DNA from: Phycicoccus sp. HDW14 | GTDB lineage: Bacteria; Actinomycetota; Actinomycetes; Actinomycetales; Dermatophilaceae | Assembly: GCF_011383005.1 (NCBI RefSeq) | Contig: NZ_CP049935.1 | Location: 1,922,001-1,986,000 of the forward strand | Direction of reading: 5' to 3' | DNA: 64,000 nucleotides | Shown: positions 9,727 through 21,491 of the stretch, piece after piece | Layout: every line of letters begins with the position of its first letter | Numbering within the stretch: the stretch's first letter is position 1 | Position numbers and translations under genes: made by a program | The notes under the pieces: generated by a model | The model's database searches: none | Told to the model about the DNA's origin: nothing | The model's input: the letters and a program-made list of their open reading frames with translations, nothing else

Positions 9727-10946
9727 GTGAGCACGACGCCGCGCGCGCCCGGGGTCGCGAAGGGCTTGCATCCCCTCGCCGACGACCCCGACCTGCCCGC
9801 GTCGCGCCAGCCGACCCGCCTCGCCGAGTTCCTCCTCGGCGTCGTCGTCCTCTATGCGTGGGCCCCGCCCGGCGTCCCGGGCTTCCTGTCCCTCGGCCTG
9901 GTCGGCGTCGCCGGGCTGCTCGGGCTCTCCCTGGTGCGCCCGGGCGGTACCCGCCTCGGGGGGCCCGGCGGGTCGCTCGGCTGGCTGGCCCCGGGGCTGG
10001 TGCTGCTCGTCGGCTTCCTCGTCCTCGTCTCGATCTCCTCCCCCGACGACTCCATCAGCGGCTGGCCGCGCCGCGCGTTCCGGCTGACGATGGTGCTGGC
10101 CCTGCTCGTCGCCGTGGTCTCCGGGCGGGTGCACTGGCCCTCGCTCGTGCGGGGCACCGCCGTCGGGCTCCTCGTCAACGCGGCGCTCTTCTTCGTCGGC
10201 GTGGCCCCCGCCCCCTACGGCGAGTACCTCTCCGGCTTCCTGCTCGACAAGAACCAGGCCGGGCTGGCCTACGCCGTCGTGACGCTGCTCTACCTCAGCC
10301 TCGTCGACGAGCGACGGCGCCAGGTCGCGGTCGTCGTCGTCGGCGCCGCGCTGGTGTGGACGACCGGCTCGCGCACCTCGATCGCCGCGCTGGCCTGCGG
10401 CCTGGTCTGGGTCGTGCTGCGGCCACGGCTCGGGCCGGCGGCCCGGGTGGCCCTCGCCGTCGCGCTCGGGATCGGCGTGCAGGTCGTCGAGAACAACTTC
10501 GCGCGGGCCGGCGTCTTCGCGAGCCGCGACGGGTCGGACGCCTTCCGGGCCCGCATCGACGCGGCGTCGCAGGCCAAGCTCGCCGGAAGCCCCCGCAGGG
10601 CCTCGGCCTCGGGGAGGCGTGGGTCTGGATCGGCGACCGGCAGTACCTCTTCCACAACTCCTACTGGGCGGCCCTCGTCGAGGGCGGCTGGGTGCTGCTC
10701 GGGGCCTACCTGCTGCTCATCGTCGTCGCCGTCGGCATCTGGCGGCGCGGTCCGGTCGCCCACGTGTGGGTGACCGCGGAGGCCGCGAACCTGACGATCC
10801 TCGTGTGCGCCCTGCGCCTCGGCGAGGTGTTCGGCGCCACCGCCGCGACGCTCGCCGTGGCCGGCGGCCTGCTCGGGCTGCTCGCGTACCGGTCCGCCCG
10901 GCCCACCCCGGACCCGTCCCGGGCGCTGGGTAGCCTGAGCCGGTGA
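9727..10946 (+). CDS. O-antigen ligase/polymerase-like membrane protein (one frameshift)
   Basis: A polytopic membrane protein of about 406 residues after repair, with roughly ten hydrophobic segments from residue 32 on. It carries features of the Wzy/WaaL superfamily: TGSRTS in a loop near residue 217, and HNSYW in the large extracytoplasmic loop followed by a helix. It would join or transfer polyisoprenyl-linked sugar chains at the outer face of the membrane. One base is missing at about 10585 (GG should probably be GGG, restoring KPPQGLGLGEAWVW). The GTG start lies 16 bases after the tetR stop. Its stop overlaps the GTG of the following methyltransferase. The substrate is unknown. Confidence 0.72.
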
Positions 10947-11666
10947 CTGCGCTCGGCCACGGCGGCTCCCCCTCCATCGCGACGCCGGACTATTGGTGGT
11001 ACGTGGCCCGCGCCGACCTCCTCGAGGCCGCCCTGCGCGACCTGGTCGAGGGCTCCGGCACCGCCCTCGACCTCGGCAGCGCCGACGGCCCGAGCGCCGC
11101 GTGGTTCCGCGACGCCGCGGCCCGCACCGTCTCGCTCGACATCGACCCGCGGGGTCTCGGCAGCGACGGCGTGTGCGGCTCGGCCCTCCAGCTGCCGTTC
11201 GCCGACGGGACCTTCGACGCCGTCGCCGCGTTCGACGTCATCGAGCACTGTGCCCCGGAGGCGGTCGCCCTCGCCGAGGTGCACCGCGTGCTCCGGCCCG
11301 GCGGCCGCTTCCTCATGTCGGTGCCGGCCTACACCTGGGCGTGGAGCGACTTCGACGTCGCGAACGGCCACCACCGCCGCTACACCCGCGCCCGGGCCGC
11401 CGCCGCGGTGACGGCCGCCGGCTTCCGGGTCGAGCGGGCGACCTACGGCTTCACGACCGTCTTCCCCTGTTCGCGGCCGAGCGGGCGGTGCGCAAGCTGA
11501 CCCGACGCCGCACGGAGGGGCGCACGACATCGTCGAGGTCCCGCCGGTGCCGCGGGCGCTCAACACCGCGCTGCGCTCGCTCTGCGGGGTCGACCGCACA
11601 CTCCTGCGCCGCACCGACCTGCCGTTCGGGTCCTCGGTCTTCCTCGCGGCGACCCGCGCCGGCTGA
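10943..11666 (+). CDS. Class I SAM-dependent methyltransferase (two frameshifts)
   Basis: Methyltransferase of the type-11 family: ALDLGSADG near residue 34 is SAM motif I, SLDIDPRG is motif II, and FDVIEHCAPEAVALAEVHRVLRPGG the post-I region. Two missing bases, at the CCCC of 11464-11467 and the GGGG of 11517-11520, break the C-terminal third; after repair it reads on to SSVFLAATRAG. The GTG start is preceded by TAGCCT at 10931-10936 with a six-base spacer, so a leaderless transcript can begin here even though the gene overlaps the upstream stop by GTGA. Given its neighbours it may methylate a sugar or a polyisoprenyl-linked glycan; this is inference. Confidence 0.8.
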
Positions 11667-11699
11667 GGCCCGGTCGGGGCGCCGGGCCGCCGGCCCTCG

Positions 11700-12663
11700 T
11701 CAGGCGTCGAGCGGTCGGCCGGAGACGACCCGGGCCCGCACATCGGCGGCCGTCGCGGCGAGCCCCGCGACGAGCGGGGTCTCGGCGAGGGCGTCGACCT
11801 CCGGCCAGCGCACCGACGCCAGGCGCAGGTCGAGCACCTGCCCCGGCCGCCGGGGGCCATCGCGGTGCGCAGCGGGCGGTGGAAGACGCGCCGGGCCTCC
11901 GAGACGAGGTGCCCCACGGTGACGGGCCGCCCGGACGCGACGACCTTGACGACGCTCGTGCCGGCCGGCTCGGCGCGGGCCAGCACGGCGCAGCGCGCGA
12001 GCATCCGGGCGAGGTCGAGCACGTAGACGTAGTCGCGGATGGTGTCGAGCGAGACGAAGACCGGCAGCGGGCGGACGGTGGCGTCGGACAGGCAGAGCTG
12101 GGAGAGCAGGCCCTGCGGCTTGCCGAGCGTCTGCCCCGGCCCGTACACGTTGGCCAGCCGGGCGAGGACCGCGCGCAGGCCGGTCCGGGCCACGACGCCG
12201 GTCAGCGCCTCCTCCATCGCCAGCTTCGTGCGCCCGTAGGCCACGAGCGGGACGGGCGGGGTCGCCTCGGTGAACGGGGCCCCTCGGAGCCGGCGTACAG
12301 ACCCCCCGCCGACGACGCGAGCAGCACCACACCGTCCTCGCCGTCACCCACCCCGTCGCCGAGCAGTGCCGTGAACCGCTCGAAAACCCTTCTCTCGCAG
12401 TCGAGCTCGCGCTCGTCGGTGGCCACCACACCGGCGCCCGCGCACCAGGCGAGCAGCCAGGGCCGCCCGGCGCGCAGCCCACCGAAGCGCGCCAGCTCGG
12501 CGGCGAGGGTCTCGACGGTGGCGGCCTCGTCGGCCCACGGCACGCGCGAGGTCATCACCTCCCAGCCCTCACCCCGCAGCCGGGTGACGAGGTGACGGCC
12601 GACCAGCCCGCCGGCGCCGACCACCCAGGCGACCGGAGCCTGCGGGTGTGCGCCGGACGTCAC
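11700..12663 (-). CDS. NAD-dependent epimerase/dehydratase family protein (two frameshifts)
   Basis: Extended SDR acting on a nucleotide sugar, about 321 residues after repair. It has VVGAGGLVGRHLV at the N-terminus, LLASSAGGLYAGSEG near the catalytic Ser/Thr, YGRTK as the catalytic Tyr-Lys pair, and the RLANVYGPGQ motif. Missing bases near 12280 (run of C/G) and 11852-11856 (GGGGG) break the frame. Its GTG start overlaps the stop of the GT2 gene upstream (GTGA), so the two are coupled. The exact reaction (epimerisation, dehydration or reduction) is not evident. Confidence 0.78.
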
Positions 12664-13661
12664 GCGTCGTCCCGCCCGAGGGGGCCGTCGCGCCGGTCGC
12701 GGACCGGGAGGTAGAGGGGCTTGCCCATCGCCATGTTGACGGCCATGCCGACGTACTCGGCGATGACCCCGAGGGCGAAGAGGATCGCCCCGGTCGCGGC
12801 CATGAGCAGCACCATCGTCGAGGTCCACCCCGGGGCGTCCCACCACTTCGCGGTGCGGCCGACGAGCAGTGCCACGGCGATGACCGGCGCGAGGACGATG
12901 GCCGCGGCACCGCTGAAGCTCACCCAGCGCAGCGGCGTCGTGCCGCTGGAGAGCACGAGCCGCCAGAAGTGCGAGACGAGGCGGCGCACGTCGTAGCCGG
13001 AGGGGCGGCCGCCCTCGTCACGCATCGGCACCGGTGCGGTGGTGACCCGCCGGGCCACCCACGAGATCGCGACGTCGAGGTAGATGCCCGGACCGGCGTA
13101 CGCGGCGACCGAGCGGGCGACCTCGCCGAGGACGAGGCGGTAGCTGTTGAAGTCGGAGGCCCGGGCCCCGCGGGCCAGCCGGGCGACGAGCCACTTCGCC
13201 GAGCGGCTGGCGAGGTTGCGGGCGGCGCCGTGCGGCGGCTCGTTGGAGGGCCGGGCGTAGACGACGTCGGCCTGCTCGTCCATCGCGGTGTCGACGAGGA
13301 GGGCGACGTACGCGGGGTCGTGCTGGCCGTCCTCGTCCATCGTGACGACCCACTCGCCGCCCGAGGCCGAGATGCCGGCGAGGGTGGCGGCGTGCTGCCC
13401 GAAGTTGCGGCTCAGCCAGACGGGGCGGACCCACTCGTGCTCGACGGCCAGCGCCCGCACGACCGTGTCGGAGCCGTCGGGGCCGCAGTCGTCGACGAGC
13501 ACGACCTCCTCGACGACGTACGGCCGGCCGCCGGGGGTCGTGCCGACCCGGGTCAGCGGCTCCAGCTCGGCGACGAGCGAGGACAGGGTGCTGCGCCCCT
13601 GGTACACCGGGACGACGACCGAGACCCGGTGCGGCAGGGGGCCTGTCGTCGGGGTGTCCAC
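12660..13661 (-). CDS. GT2 glycosyltransferase, DPM1/GtrB-like, with two C-terminal membrane helices
   Basis: Likely transfers a sugar from a nucleotide donor to a polyisoprenyl phosphate on the cytoplasmic face. Residues 10-230 are a GT-A domain: VSVVVPVYQG, VEEVVLVDDCGPDGS, and VTMDEDGQHDP, where DED is the metal-binding DXD-type motif. Two hydrophobic helices follow near residues 250-310, as in GtrB-type enzymes. TAGGGT lies on the minus strand at 13674-13669, seven bases before GTG 13661, supporting this start as a leaderless one. It is followed by the overlapping SDR gene. Confidence 0.85.
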   Translation of the reverse strand: MDTPTTGPLPHRVSVVVPVYQGRSTLSSLVAELEPLTRVGTTPGGRPYVVEEVVLVDDCGPDGSDTVVRALAVEHEWVRPVWLSRNFGQHAATLAGISASGGEWVVTMDEDGQHDPAYVALLVDTAMDEQADVVYARPSNEPPHGAARNLASRSAKWLVARLARGARASDFNSYRLVLGEVARSVAAYAGPGIYLDVAISWVARRVTTAPVPMRDEGGRPSGYDVRRLVSHFWRLVLSSGTTPLRWVSFSGAAAIVLAPVIAVALLVGRTAKWWDAPGWTSTMVLLMAATGAILFALGVIAEYVGMAVNMAMGKPLYLPVRDRRDGPLGRDDA

Positions 13662-13691
13662 GCCGGCCACCCTAGTGCCGCCCACCGGTGC

Positions 13692-15374
<1,683 letters not shown>

Positions 15375-15419
15375 GGGGTCAGGGTAGCCAGCACCCGGGC
15401 CCCGGCCCGAATCGCCGCC

Positions 15420-15977
15420 TCAGGCCGCCCGGTGCTCGCCCGGCCGCAGGGGGGGCCCGGTGTCGAGGGCGGGCTGCTCCGCGGAGGCCCCGGACGCCAC
15501 GGACGCCGCAGCCCCGCCGACGCCCACCGCGTCGTCGCGCACGACGTACGGGTCGTGCTCGGCGTCGGTGAACTCCTCGGGACCCACCGCGCCGGAGGGC
15601 AGGGCCGGCGCGAGGTCGCCGTTGCGCGTGTAGTGCGTGGCCCCCCAGCGCAGGTCGTGCCCGAGGGAGTCGGCGACGAGCTCGACGGTGGTGCCGAGCG
15701 AGCCGTCGTCGCGCCGGAACTGCCGCACCCGCACCTTGCCGTGGACGACGACCGGGTGGCCCTTGCGCAGGCTGCGCGCGGCGTTCTCGCCCATCCCGCG
15801 GAAGACCGAGACGTCGTAGAAGCTCGGCTCGGAGTCGGTCCAGCGGCCGGGGTCGGCACGGTCGGGGTGGCGCTCGGACTGGGCCACCCGGAAGACGGTG
15901 AACGGCCCGGACCGGCCCTGCTTGACGACGGGGTCGGCGACGAGGCGGCCCTGGACCGTCGTGATGGTCTCGTACAT
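15420..15977 (-). CDS. Single-stranded DNA-binding protein (Ssb family, divergent)
   Basis: OB-fold protein of 185 residues: YETITTVQGRLVADPVV at the start, FRVAQSE, FYDVSVFRGMGENAARSLRKGHPVVVHGKVRVRQF, then a long low-complexity tail. The tail lacks the acidic DDDIPF-type tip that recruits partners in standard Ssb, so this is probably the second, accessory actinobacterial paralog (SsbB type) used in stress or transformation-like processes; that is inference. The start ATG has GGAGGGAGC upstream. Confidence 0.82.
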   Translation of the reverse strand: MYETITTVQGRLVADPVVKQGRSGPFTVFRVAQSERHPDRADPGRWTDSEPSFYDVSVFRGMGENAARSLRKGHPVVVHGKVRVRQFRRDDGSLGTTVELVADSLGHDLRWGATHYTRNGDLAPALPSGAVGPEEFTDAEHDPYVVRDDAVGVGGAAASVASGASAEQPALDTGPPLRPGEHRAA

Positions 15978-16066
15978 CGTGTGCTCCCTCCGGCAGCACC
16001 GCCCGTCGGTGCGCCGTGACCACCGTCCCCTCGACGCCGGTGCCCCACAACGGTTCTCCGGCACCC

Positions 16067-16103
16067 TGTGGACAACCTGCCCGACGTGGCCCCCTGTGGA
16101 CGA
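16067..16103. promoter_or_regulatory. DnaA-box-like motifs in the ssb upstream region
   Basis: TGTGGACAA (16067-16075) is the exact reverse complement of the actinobacterial DnaA box TTGTCCACA, and TGTGGACGA (16095-16103) is one base off. The whole 15978-16260 gap holds the ssb ribosome site, these boxes and the ribosome site of the phosphatase gene; nothing else stands out. Confidence 0.45.
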
Positions 16104-16260
16104 CGGACCCCGCGGGACCCGCCGCGCCCGACCGACGACCCGCGCCCGACCCACCACCCGGGCCCTCCCCGGAGGCGACCGTTGACACGGCGCCTCACGA
16201 GGGTGCAGATTCCCGACCCATCGAGGGCGTCGTGGCCGTCGTGAGTCCTGAGGAGAGCCC

Positions 16261-18032
16261 ATGGACCGTCGAGGCACCATCGCCGTCGCCGCTGCCGCAC
16301 TCACCGCCGGCGCCCTCGCCCTCAGCCCGGCCGCCTCGCAGGCCGACGGCCGCCACCGGCCACCACCGACCCCGACGCCCACCCGCGTCCTCATCGTCCT
16401 GTTCGACCAGATGGTCCCGCAGTACGCGGACCAGTTCGCGATGCCCAACTTCCGCGCGCTGCGCGACTCGGGTACCAGCTTCGCGCAGGCCCACCTCGGG
16501 TACATGGCCTCCGAGACGGTGATGGCCCACAACGTCATCACGTCCGGGCTCGAACCCCGGCACATGGGCTGGACCGACGAGGCGTTCCGCGACCACGCGA
16601 ACGTGTTCGGCAAGGGCGTCGACCAGATGCACATCACCGGCGACCTGAGCCTCGCCGACTTCACCCTGCTCGAGAAGCGCGACGGTGTGGCCTACCCGAA
16701 GCTGGCCGACTACCTCCACGCGCGCTACCCCGGCACGAGCTTCATCACGGTCGGCGAGAAGTCCTACGCGGTCGAGTCCGCGACCGGTGCCAGCGGCGAC
16801 ATCGCCGTCCGGCTGTCGAGCCGGCGCAGCAACGTCACGGGCGACGCGCCCACCGGGTGCCGCAACCTGTCGATCCCCGGCGTCCCCGGCAACGGGCAGT
16901 GGCGCTCCCCCGCGGGCAAGAACGTCCCCGCGTACCTCAACCGCCCCGACCCGACCGACCCCACCCTCTGCGGCCGGTACTTCATCAACGCCGACAAGAA
17001 CAACGACTACGGCACCAAGGCCGCCTTCCCCTCCTGGCTCTACCCGGGCGAGGGCAACCGGTTCGTCCCCGGCAACGACCCGGCGCACCTCGGCGGTGAC
17101 ACCTGGGCGGCCGACGCGGCGATCGAGATGATGCACCACGAGAACTGGTCGGGGATGTTCGTCACCCTCGGCGGCATCGACAAGGCCGCCCACATGTGGG
17201 GCGCGCAGGCCGACACCGCCCCCAGGACTGCACCACCCTGGCCGGGATGACGCACACGCGCTGCGCGGCGGAGAACGCCGACGTCCAGCTCGGCAAGATC
17301 CGCGCGGCCGTCGAGGCGGTGGACCGGGAGAAGGGCGGGCGCACCCTCGTCGTCCTCACCGCCGACCACGGCGCCACGTACGGCGAGACCTTCCTCGGCG
17401 AGCGGACCGCCGACGCGGGCAACAGCAACTGGTACTACGCCCCGCCGGAGCTCGGTGTCTGGGACGCCGGCACCAACGGCGTGCTCGACACGACCACCTA
17501 CTCGAGCCCGTCCCCCGCCATCGCGGCGCTCAACGCCGACGGCAACGTGCAGTTCTCGTACCAGTCCACCGCGATCGAGGCGTGGCTGCTCGACCGCTCG
17601 ACGCGCGCCAAGAAGGCCACGAGCGCCCGGATGCTCACGCTGCCGGGAGTCATCGCGACCTACCGCAAGAACAGTGCCGGCGACCACTTCGTCCTCGACG
17701 GCACGAACCGGATGACCCGCTCGGAGCGCAGGTGGTGGGCGGCCCACGCGCAGTCCATCGTCGACACCATGGCGGCCGACGACGGCCCGGACGTGGTCGG
17801 CCTGCTGCACGACCGGACGAGCTACGGCGTGTACGGCGACCACGGCGGTGCCCAGGAGTCGGTGCAACGCGTGCCGATGGTCTTCTGGACCCCCGGGGCC
17901 CGTCCGCGGGCGACCGACGAGGCCTTCCGCACCCCCGACCTCCTGCCGACCGTGCTCGCCGCGATGGGCATCCGCCCGACGGCGCCGATGGACGGGCGGC
18001 CGCACGCCCTGACGGGCAGCGGTCGGCACTGA
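16261..18032 (+). CDS. Secreted alkaline-phosphatase-superfamily hydrolase (one frameshift)
   Basis: Exported phospho-ester hydrolase of about 590 residues after repair. A signal peptide (residues 1-28: MDRRG, a hydrophobic Ala/Leu stretch, then AASQADG) is followed by VLIVLFDQM (metal-binding Asp), the loop YMASETVMAHN carrying the Ser/Thr nucleophile candidate, LTADHGATYG (Asp-His metal ligands), YGDHGGAQE, and VPMVFWTPG. One C is missing from the CCCCC at 17219-17223; repair gives TAPQDCTTLAG. GAGGAG lies before the ATG. It may release phosphate from nucleotides, phospholipids or teichoic-type polymers; the substrate is unknown. Confidence 0.78.
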
Positions 18033-18060
18033 CCGTCACCGACCCGCGAGGAGCCGTGAC

Positions 18061-19725
18061 TCAGACGTCGGCGGCGTGCCGCAGGGCCTCGCGGGTGGCC
18101 GCGTGCCGCTCGAGCACCCGGCGCACGGGTCCGAGGACCTGCCCGTCGGCGACCCCGGCGATGGACTCGCGCAGCCGCCGGTCCATGACCACTCCGCGCC
18201 GTCGGGCGCCGATCCGGGCCAGCCAGGCCGCCAGCGCCGCGAGCACGAACCCGAGCAGCAGCCCGCCGACGAGGAGCACGAGCGGCCACGGCAGCACACC
18301 GAGCGTCGGCACCTCGGGGACGAGCGAGTCCAGCTGGAGCCAGCCCGCGACGACGTAGGCCCCCAGCCACAGCACCCCCGCGACGGCCGCGGCGGCCAGG
18401 GCGAGCTGCACAGCGCCGACGACCCGCCACCAGACGGGAGCGCGCGCGAGGAGCGAGGTGCCGACGACGGCCTGGTCGAGGGCGTCGCCGAGCTCGGGAC
18501 CGGGCGGGGTCGCGGCCCGCTCCACGGCCTCCGACCACGGCACGGGCAGCTCGGCGCCCGCGCGGTCGGCGACCCGCCGGGTGGCCAGGGCCACCGCGGC
18601 GCGCGCGGCCGGGGACGGTGGCGGCAGCGAGGAGCGGCCGAGCACGGAGCGGACGTCGGACTCGGTGACCCGCACGTCGCGCCCGTCGAGGCGCAGCCGG
18701 CGCAGCGGTCGGGCGCGCAGCCGGTGCAGCCAGCGGGTGAAGGGCCAGCCGGTGTGCGTCGCGGCCTCCATCCGGTAGTCGCGGGCGACGGCGTCGACGA
18801 CCGTGGGCACACCGGCCGCGCGGGCCAGGGCCTCGAGCAGCTCTGCCCGGGTCGCGGCGTCGACCTCGGGCTCGGCCGCCGCGACGTGCGACGACAGCTC
18901 GCCGGCGACCGTGCGCACGTCGGCGGCGAGGCGGGCCCGGGCCATCGTGCGGCTCGCGACGGCGTTGGCGAGGCGCTGGCGCAGCTCGTCGAGGCCGTCG
19001 CCGGTGAGGGCCGAGGTCGCGAGCACCGTCGCGCCCGGCAGCCCGTCGCGCTCCATGAGCCGGGCGAGGTCGGTGCGGCAGCGGGCGAGGTCGTCGGCGG
19101 CGAGCCGGTCGGCCTGGTTGAGGACGACGATGGTGACCGCCTCGTGCGCCGCGAGCGCCGCGACGTGGTCGTCGTGGAGGCGGGAGTCGGCGTACTTCTG
19201 CGGGTCGGTGACCCAGACGAAGAGGTCGACGAGCTCGAGGACCCGCTCGGCCTCCGCCCGGTTGCCGGTCTCGCGGGAGTCGACGTCGGGCAGGTCGAGC
19301 AGGACCAGCCCGTCGAGCGTGCCGACGTGACCACCCGGGCCCTCCCCGTCGACGAGGTGGCGCGAGCCGACGCCCAGCCAGTCGAGCAGCTCGCCGGTGG
19401 GTTCGGCGCCCCACACGGCGGCGGTCGGTGTGGAGGTCGTCGGGCGACGCACCCCGACGGTCGCGACGTCGGTGCCGACGAGGGCGTTGAAGAGCGAGGA
19501 CTTGCCGCTGCCGGTCGCACCGGCCAGGGCGACGACCGTGTGCCCGCCGACCAGGGCCGTGCGCTCGCCGACCTTGGCGACGACCTGGGCCGCACGTGCC
19601 CCGCCCCGAGCGGGCAGCTCGTCGCCACCGGCCTCGACGGCGGCGGCCAGCGCGCCGGAGGCGGCCGACAGGCGCTCGGGCGAGACGACGGCGCCGCGGG
19701 CGCCGCCCATCACGAGGGGGCTCAC
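18061..19725 (-). CDS. Dynamin-like/YfjP-type GTPase with C-terminal membrane helices
   Basis: A 554-residue GTPase. The G domain (about residues 60-260) has GATGSGKSS (P-loop), VRRPTTSTPT (switch I Thr), LLDLPDVDS (G3) and VLNQADR (G4, NQAD in place of NKxD). Two hydrophobic segments near residues 420-480 would anchor it in the membrane. Its GTG overlaps the stop of the preceding GTPase gene by GTGA. Paired membrane GTPases like this recall DynA/DynB of Streptomyces, which stabilise FtsZ rings during septation, and IniA/IniC of mycobacteria; the role here is inferred from that arrangement. Confidence 0.8.
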   Translation of the reverse strand: MSPLVMGGARGAVVSPERLSAASGALAAAVEAGGDELPARGGARAAQVVAKVGERTALVGGHTVVALAGATGSGKSSLFNALVGTDVATVGVRRPTTSTPTAAVWGAEPTGELLDWLGVGSRHLVDGEGPGGHVGTLDGLVLLDLPDVDSRETGNRAEAERVLELVDLFVWVTDPQKYADSRLHDDHVAALAAHEAVTIVVLNQADRLAADDLARCRTDLARLMERDGLPGATVLATSALTGDGLDELRQRLANAVASRTMARARLAADVRTVAGELSSHVAAAEPEVDAATRAELLEALARAAGVPTVVDAVARDYRMEAATHTGWPFTRWLHRLRARPLRRLRLDGRDVRVTESDVRSVLGRSSLPPPSPAARAAVALATRRVADRAGAELPVPWSEAVERAATPPGPELGDALDQAVVGTSLLARAPVWWRVVGAVQLALAAAAVAGVLWLGAYVVAGWLQLDSLVPEVPTLGVLPWPLVLLVGGLLLGFVLAALAAWLARIGARRRGVVMDRRLRESIAGVADGQVLGPVRRVLERHAATREALRHAADV

Positions 19726-21431
19726 ACCGACACCGTCCTCAGGCCGGCGGCGGCGGCCTCGAGCCGCGCGGCCTGGTCCTCGGGGGCGGCGTGGGCCGCG
19801 AGCGCGTCGAGGAACCGCGCCCGCTCCTCCGCGTAGAGGTCGTCGGCGAGGTCGAGCAGCCGGGCACGGGCCTTGGCGGCCATGTCGCGCACGGCCTGGT
19901 CGCCGAAGATCGCCTCGAGGACCCGTTGTGCGAGAACGGAGGTGCCCCCGGCGATGCCGATCTCGGCGCCGACGAGGCCACCGGTCTGGGCGAAGGCCAC
20001 GAGCATGAGGAAGAGCCCGATCGCGTTGACGCCGTAGGCCGCGATGCGCGCGTTGGTGCGCCGCCCCTGGCCCTCGGTGCGGACGAGCTCGAGCACCTCG
20101 CCCTGCCAGTCGCGCACCAGGCGCTCGACGGCCGCACCGGTCTCGGGGGTCGAGGTGCCGACCGACGGCACGTCGGCGAGCACGCCGGACCCTCCCGGCA
20201 TCCGGCGCCAGGACCGGGCGGTGTCCGACTCGGCCGACTCGAGGTTCGCGAGGACGAGGGCGGCGACGCCGGTGTGCAGCGCCTCACCGAGCCCCTTGGC
20301 CGGAGGCGGTGTGCCCTTGACGGCCGCGGCGATGCGGTCGCGCCAGCGCCCGATGGTCGACTCGACCTGCCGGAAGAACTCGCCGGTGCCGACGAACTCC
20401 TGCCAGCGGGCCAGCACCTCGCCGCGCAGGAGGGTGCCGTCGGTCATCCCGTCGGCGACCCGGCGGTGGGCGTCGGCGAAGGCGGCCGTCGCCGCTCCGG
20501 CCAGCTCGTCGCGGGCGGTCTGCTGCTCGTGGCTCGCGGCGACCAGCTCGGCGGCCCGTCCGGTGAGCGAGGACACGGCGCCGCGCAGGGTCTGCGAGAC
20601 GACGATGTCGCGCGCGCGGGCGTCGCCGGCGAGCGCCTCGAGCCAGGCGCGCAGCCGCGCGAAGGACTCGGCGGGCAGGCGGCCGTCGTCGCCGAGGGCG
20701 GTCTCGGGGACGGTGAAGATGGGTGCCGTCGGCAGGCCCTGCTCGCGCAGCATCGAGGCGAGGTGGGGGCGGATCTCGTCGACGGCCTCGGGCGGCACGC
20801 GGTCGAGGACGATGGCCACGGCCGTGCCCCGCTCGGCGGCGGTGCGCAGCAGGTCCCACGGCACGGCGTCGGCGTAGCGCGCGGCGGTGGTGACGAAGAG
20901 CCAGAGGTCGGCGGCCGACAGCAGCTGGGTCGCGAGCTCGCGGTTGGCCGAGACGACGGAGTCGATGTCGGGGGCGTCGAGCAGGGCCATCCCGGCCGGG
21001 AGGGTGTCGGAGGCGGCGAGGCGCACGGTGCCGGGCTGGTCCTCGCCGGTGTCGGCGCCGGTGACGCGGGCCAGGCCGGGGAGGATGCGCTCGCCCTCGA
21101 ACCAGTGCCGGTCCTGCGGGTGGTGGACGAGCACCGGCGAGGTGGTCGTGGGGCGCAGGACGCCCGCGCGGCTGACCCGGGCGCCGACGACGGAGTTGAC
21201 GAGGGTCGACTTGCCGGCGCCGGTGGAGCCCCCGACGACGGCGAGCAGCGGGGCGTCGAGGGAGCGCAGGCGGGGCAGGACGTAGTCGTCGAGCTGGTCG
21301 AGCAGGCGGCGGCGCGCGGTCTCGGCGGCCGGGCGTCCGGGGACGTCGAGGGGCAGGCTCGCCCGCTCGACCTCCTCCCGCAGCACCTCGACGGCAGAGA
21401 CCACGGCCTCCACATCTCGGTCCGCACCCAC
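19722..21431 (-). CDS. Dynamin-family GTPase, first gene of the coupled pair
   Basis: About 569 residues. The G domain starts near residue 55: VVGGSTGAGKST (P-loop), LRPTTTSP, LLDAPDIDS (G3) and VLDRVP in the G4 position. A long helical region follows, then a hydrophobic segment (GVNAIGLFLMLVAFAQTGGLVGAEIGIAGG) that may insert in the membrane. I choose GTG 21431: TAGGCT on the minus strand at 21443-21438 leaves a six-base spacer, the leaderless pattern. TTG 21437 is the alternative. It probably forms a hetero-oligomer with the overlapping downstream GTPase. G4 lacks the canonical NKxD. Confidence 0.8.
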   Translation of the reverse strand: MGADRDVEAVVSAVEVLREEVERASLPLDVPGRPAAETARRRLLDQLDDYVLPRLRSLDAPLLAVVGGSTGAGKSTLVNSVVGARVSRAGVLRPTTTSPVLVHHPQDRHWFEGERILPGLARVTGADTGEDQPGTVRLAASDTLPAGMALLDAPDIDSVVSANRELATQLLSAADLWLFVTTAARYADAVPWDLLRTAAERGTAVAIVLDRVPPEAVDEIRPHLASMLREQGLPTAPIFTVPETALGDDGRLPAESFARLRAWLEALAGDARARDIVVSQTLRGAVSSLTGRAAELVAASHEQQTARDELAGAATAAFADAHRRVADGMTDGTLLRGEVLARWQEFVGTGEFFRQVESTIGRWRDRIAAAVKGTPPPAKGLGEALHTGVAALVLANLESAESDTARSWRRMPGGSGVLADVPSVGTSTPETGAAVERLVRDWQGEVLELVRTEGQGRRTNARIAAYGVNAIGLFLMLVAFAQTGGLVGAEIGIAGGTSVLAQRVLEAIFGDQAVRDMAAKARARLLDLADDLYAEERARFLDALAAHAAPEDQAARLEAAAAGLRTVSV

Positions 21432-21491
21432 GGGCAAAGCCTAACGACCACACCGTGTCCCGCCCGCCATTCCACGATGCCCGGGCCGATG

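Noticed and set aside
9727..11666. Decaying pseudogenes in the first polysaccharide block
   Set aside because: Frames resume with conserved protein after one-base repairs and no stop codons or large losses are present; sequence error is simpler.
16067..16103. Replication origin suggested by DnaA boxes
   Set aside because: Only one exact and one near box, no dnaA/dnaN and no cluster of boxes. Likely regulatory or chance.
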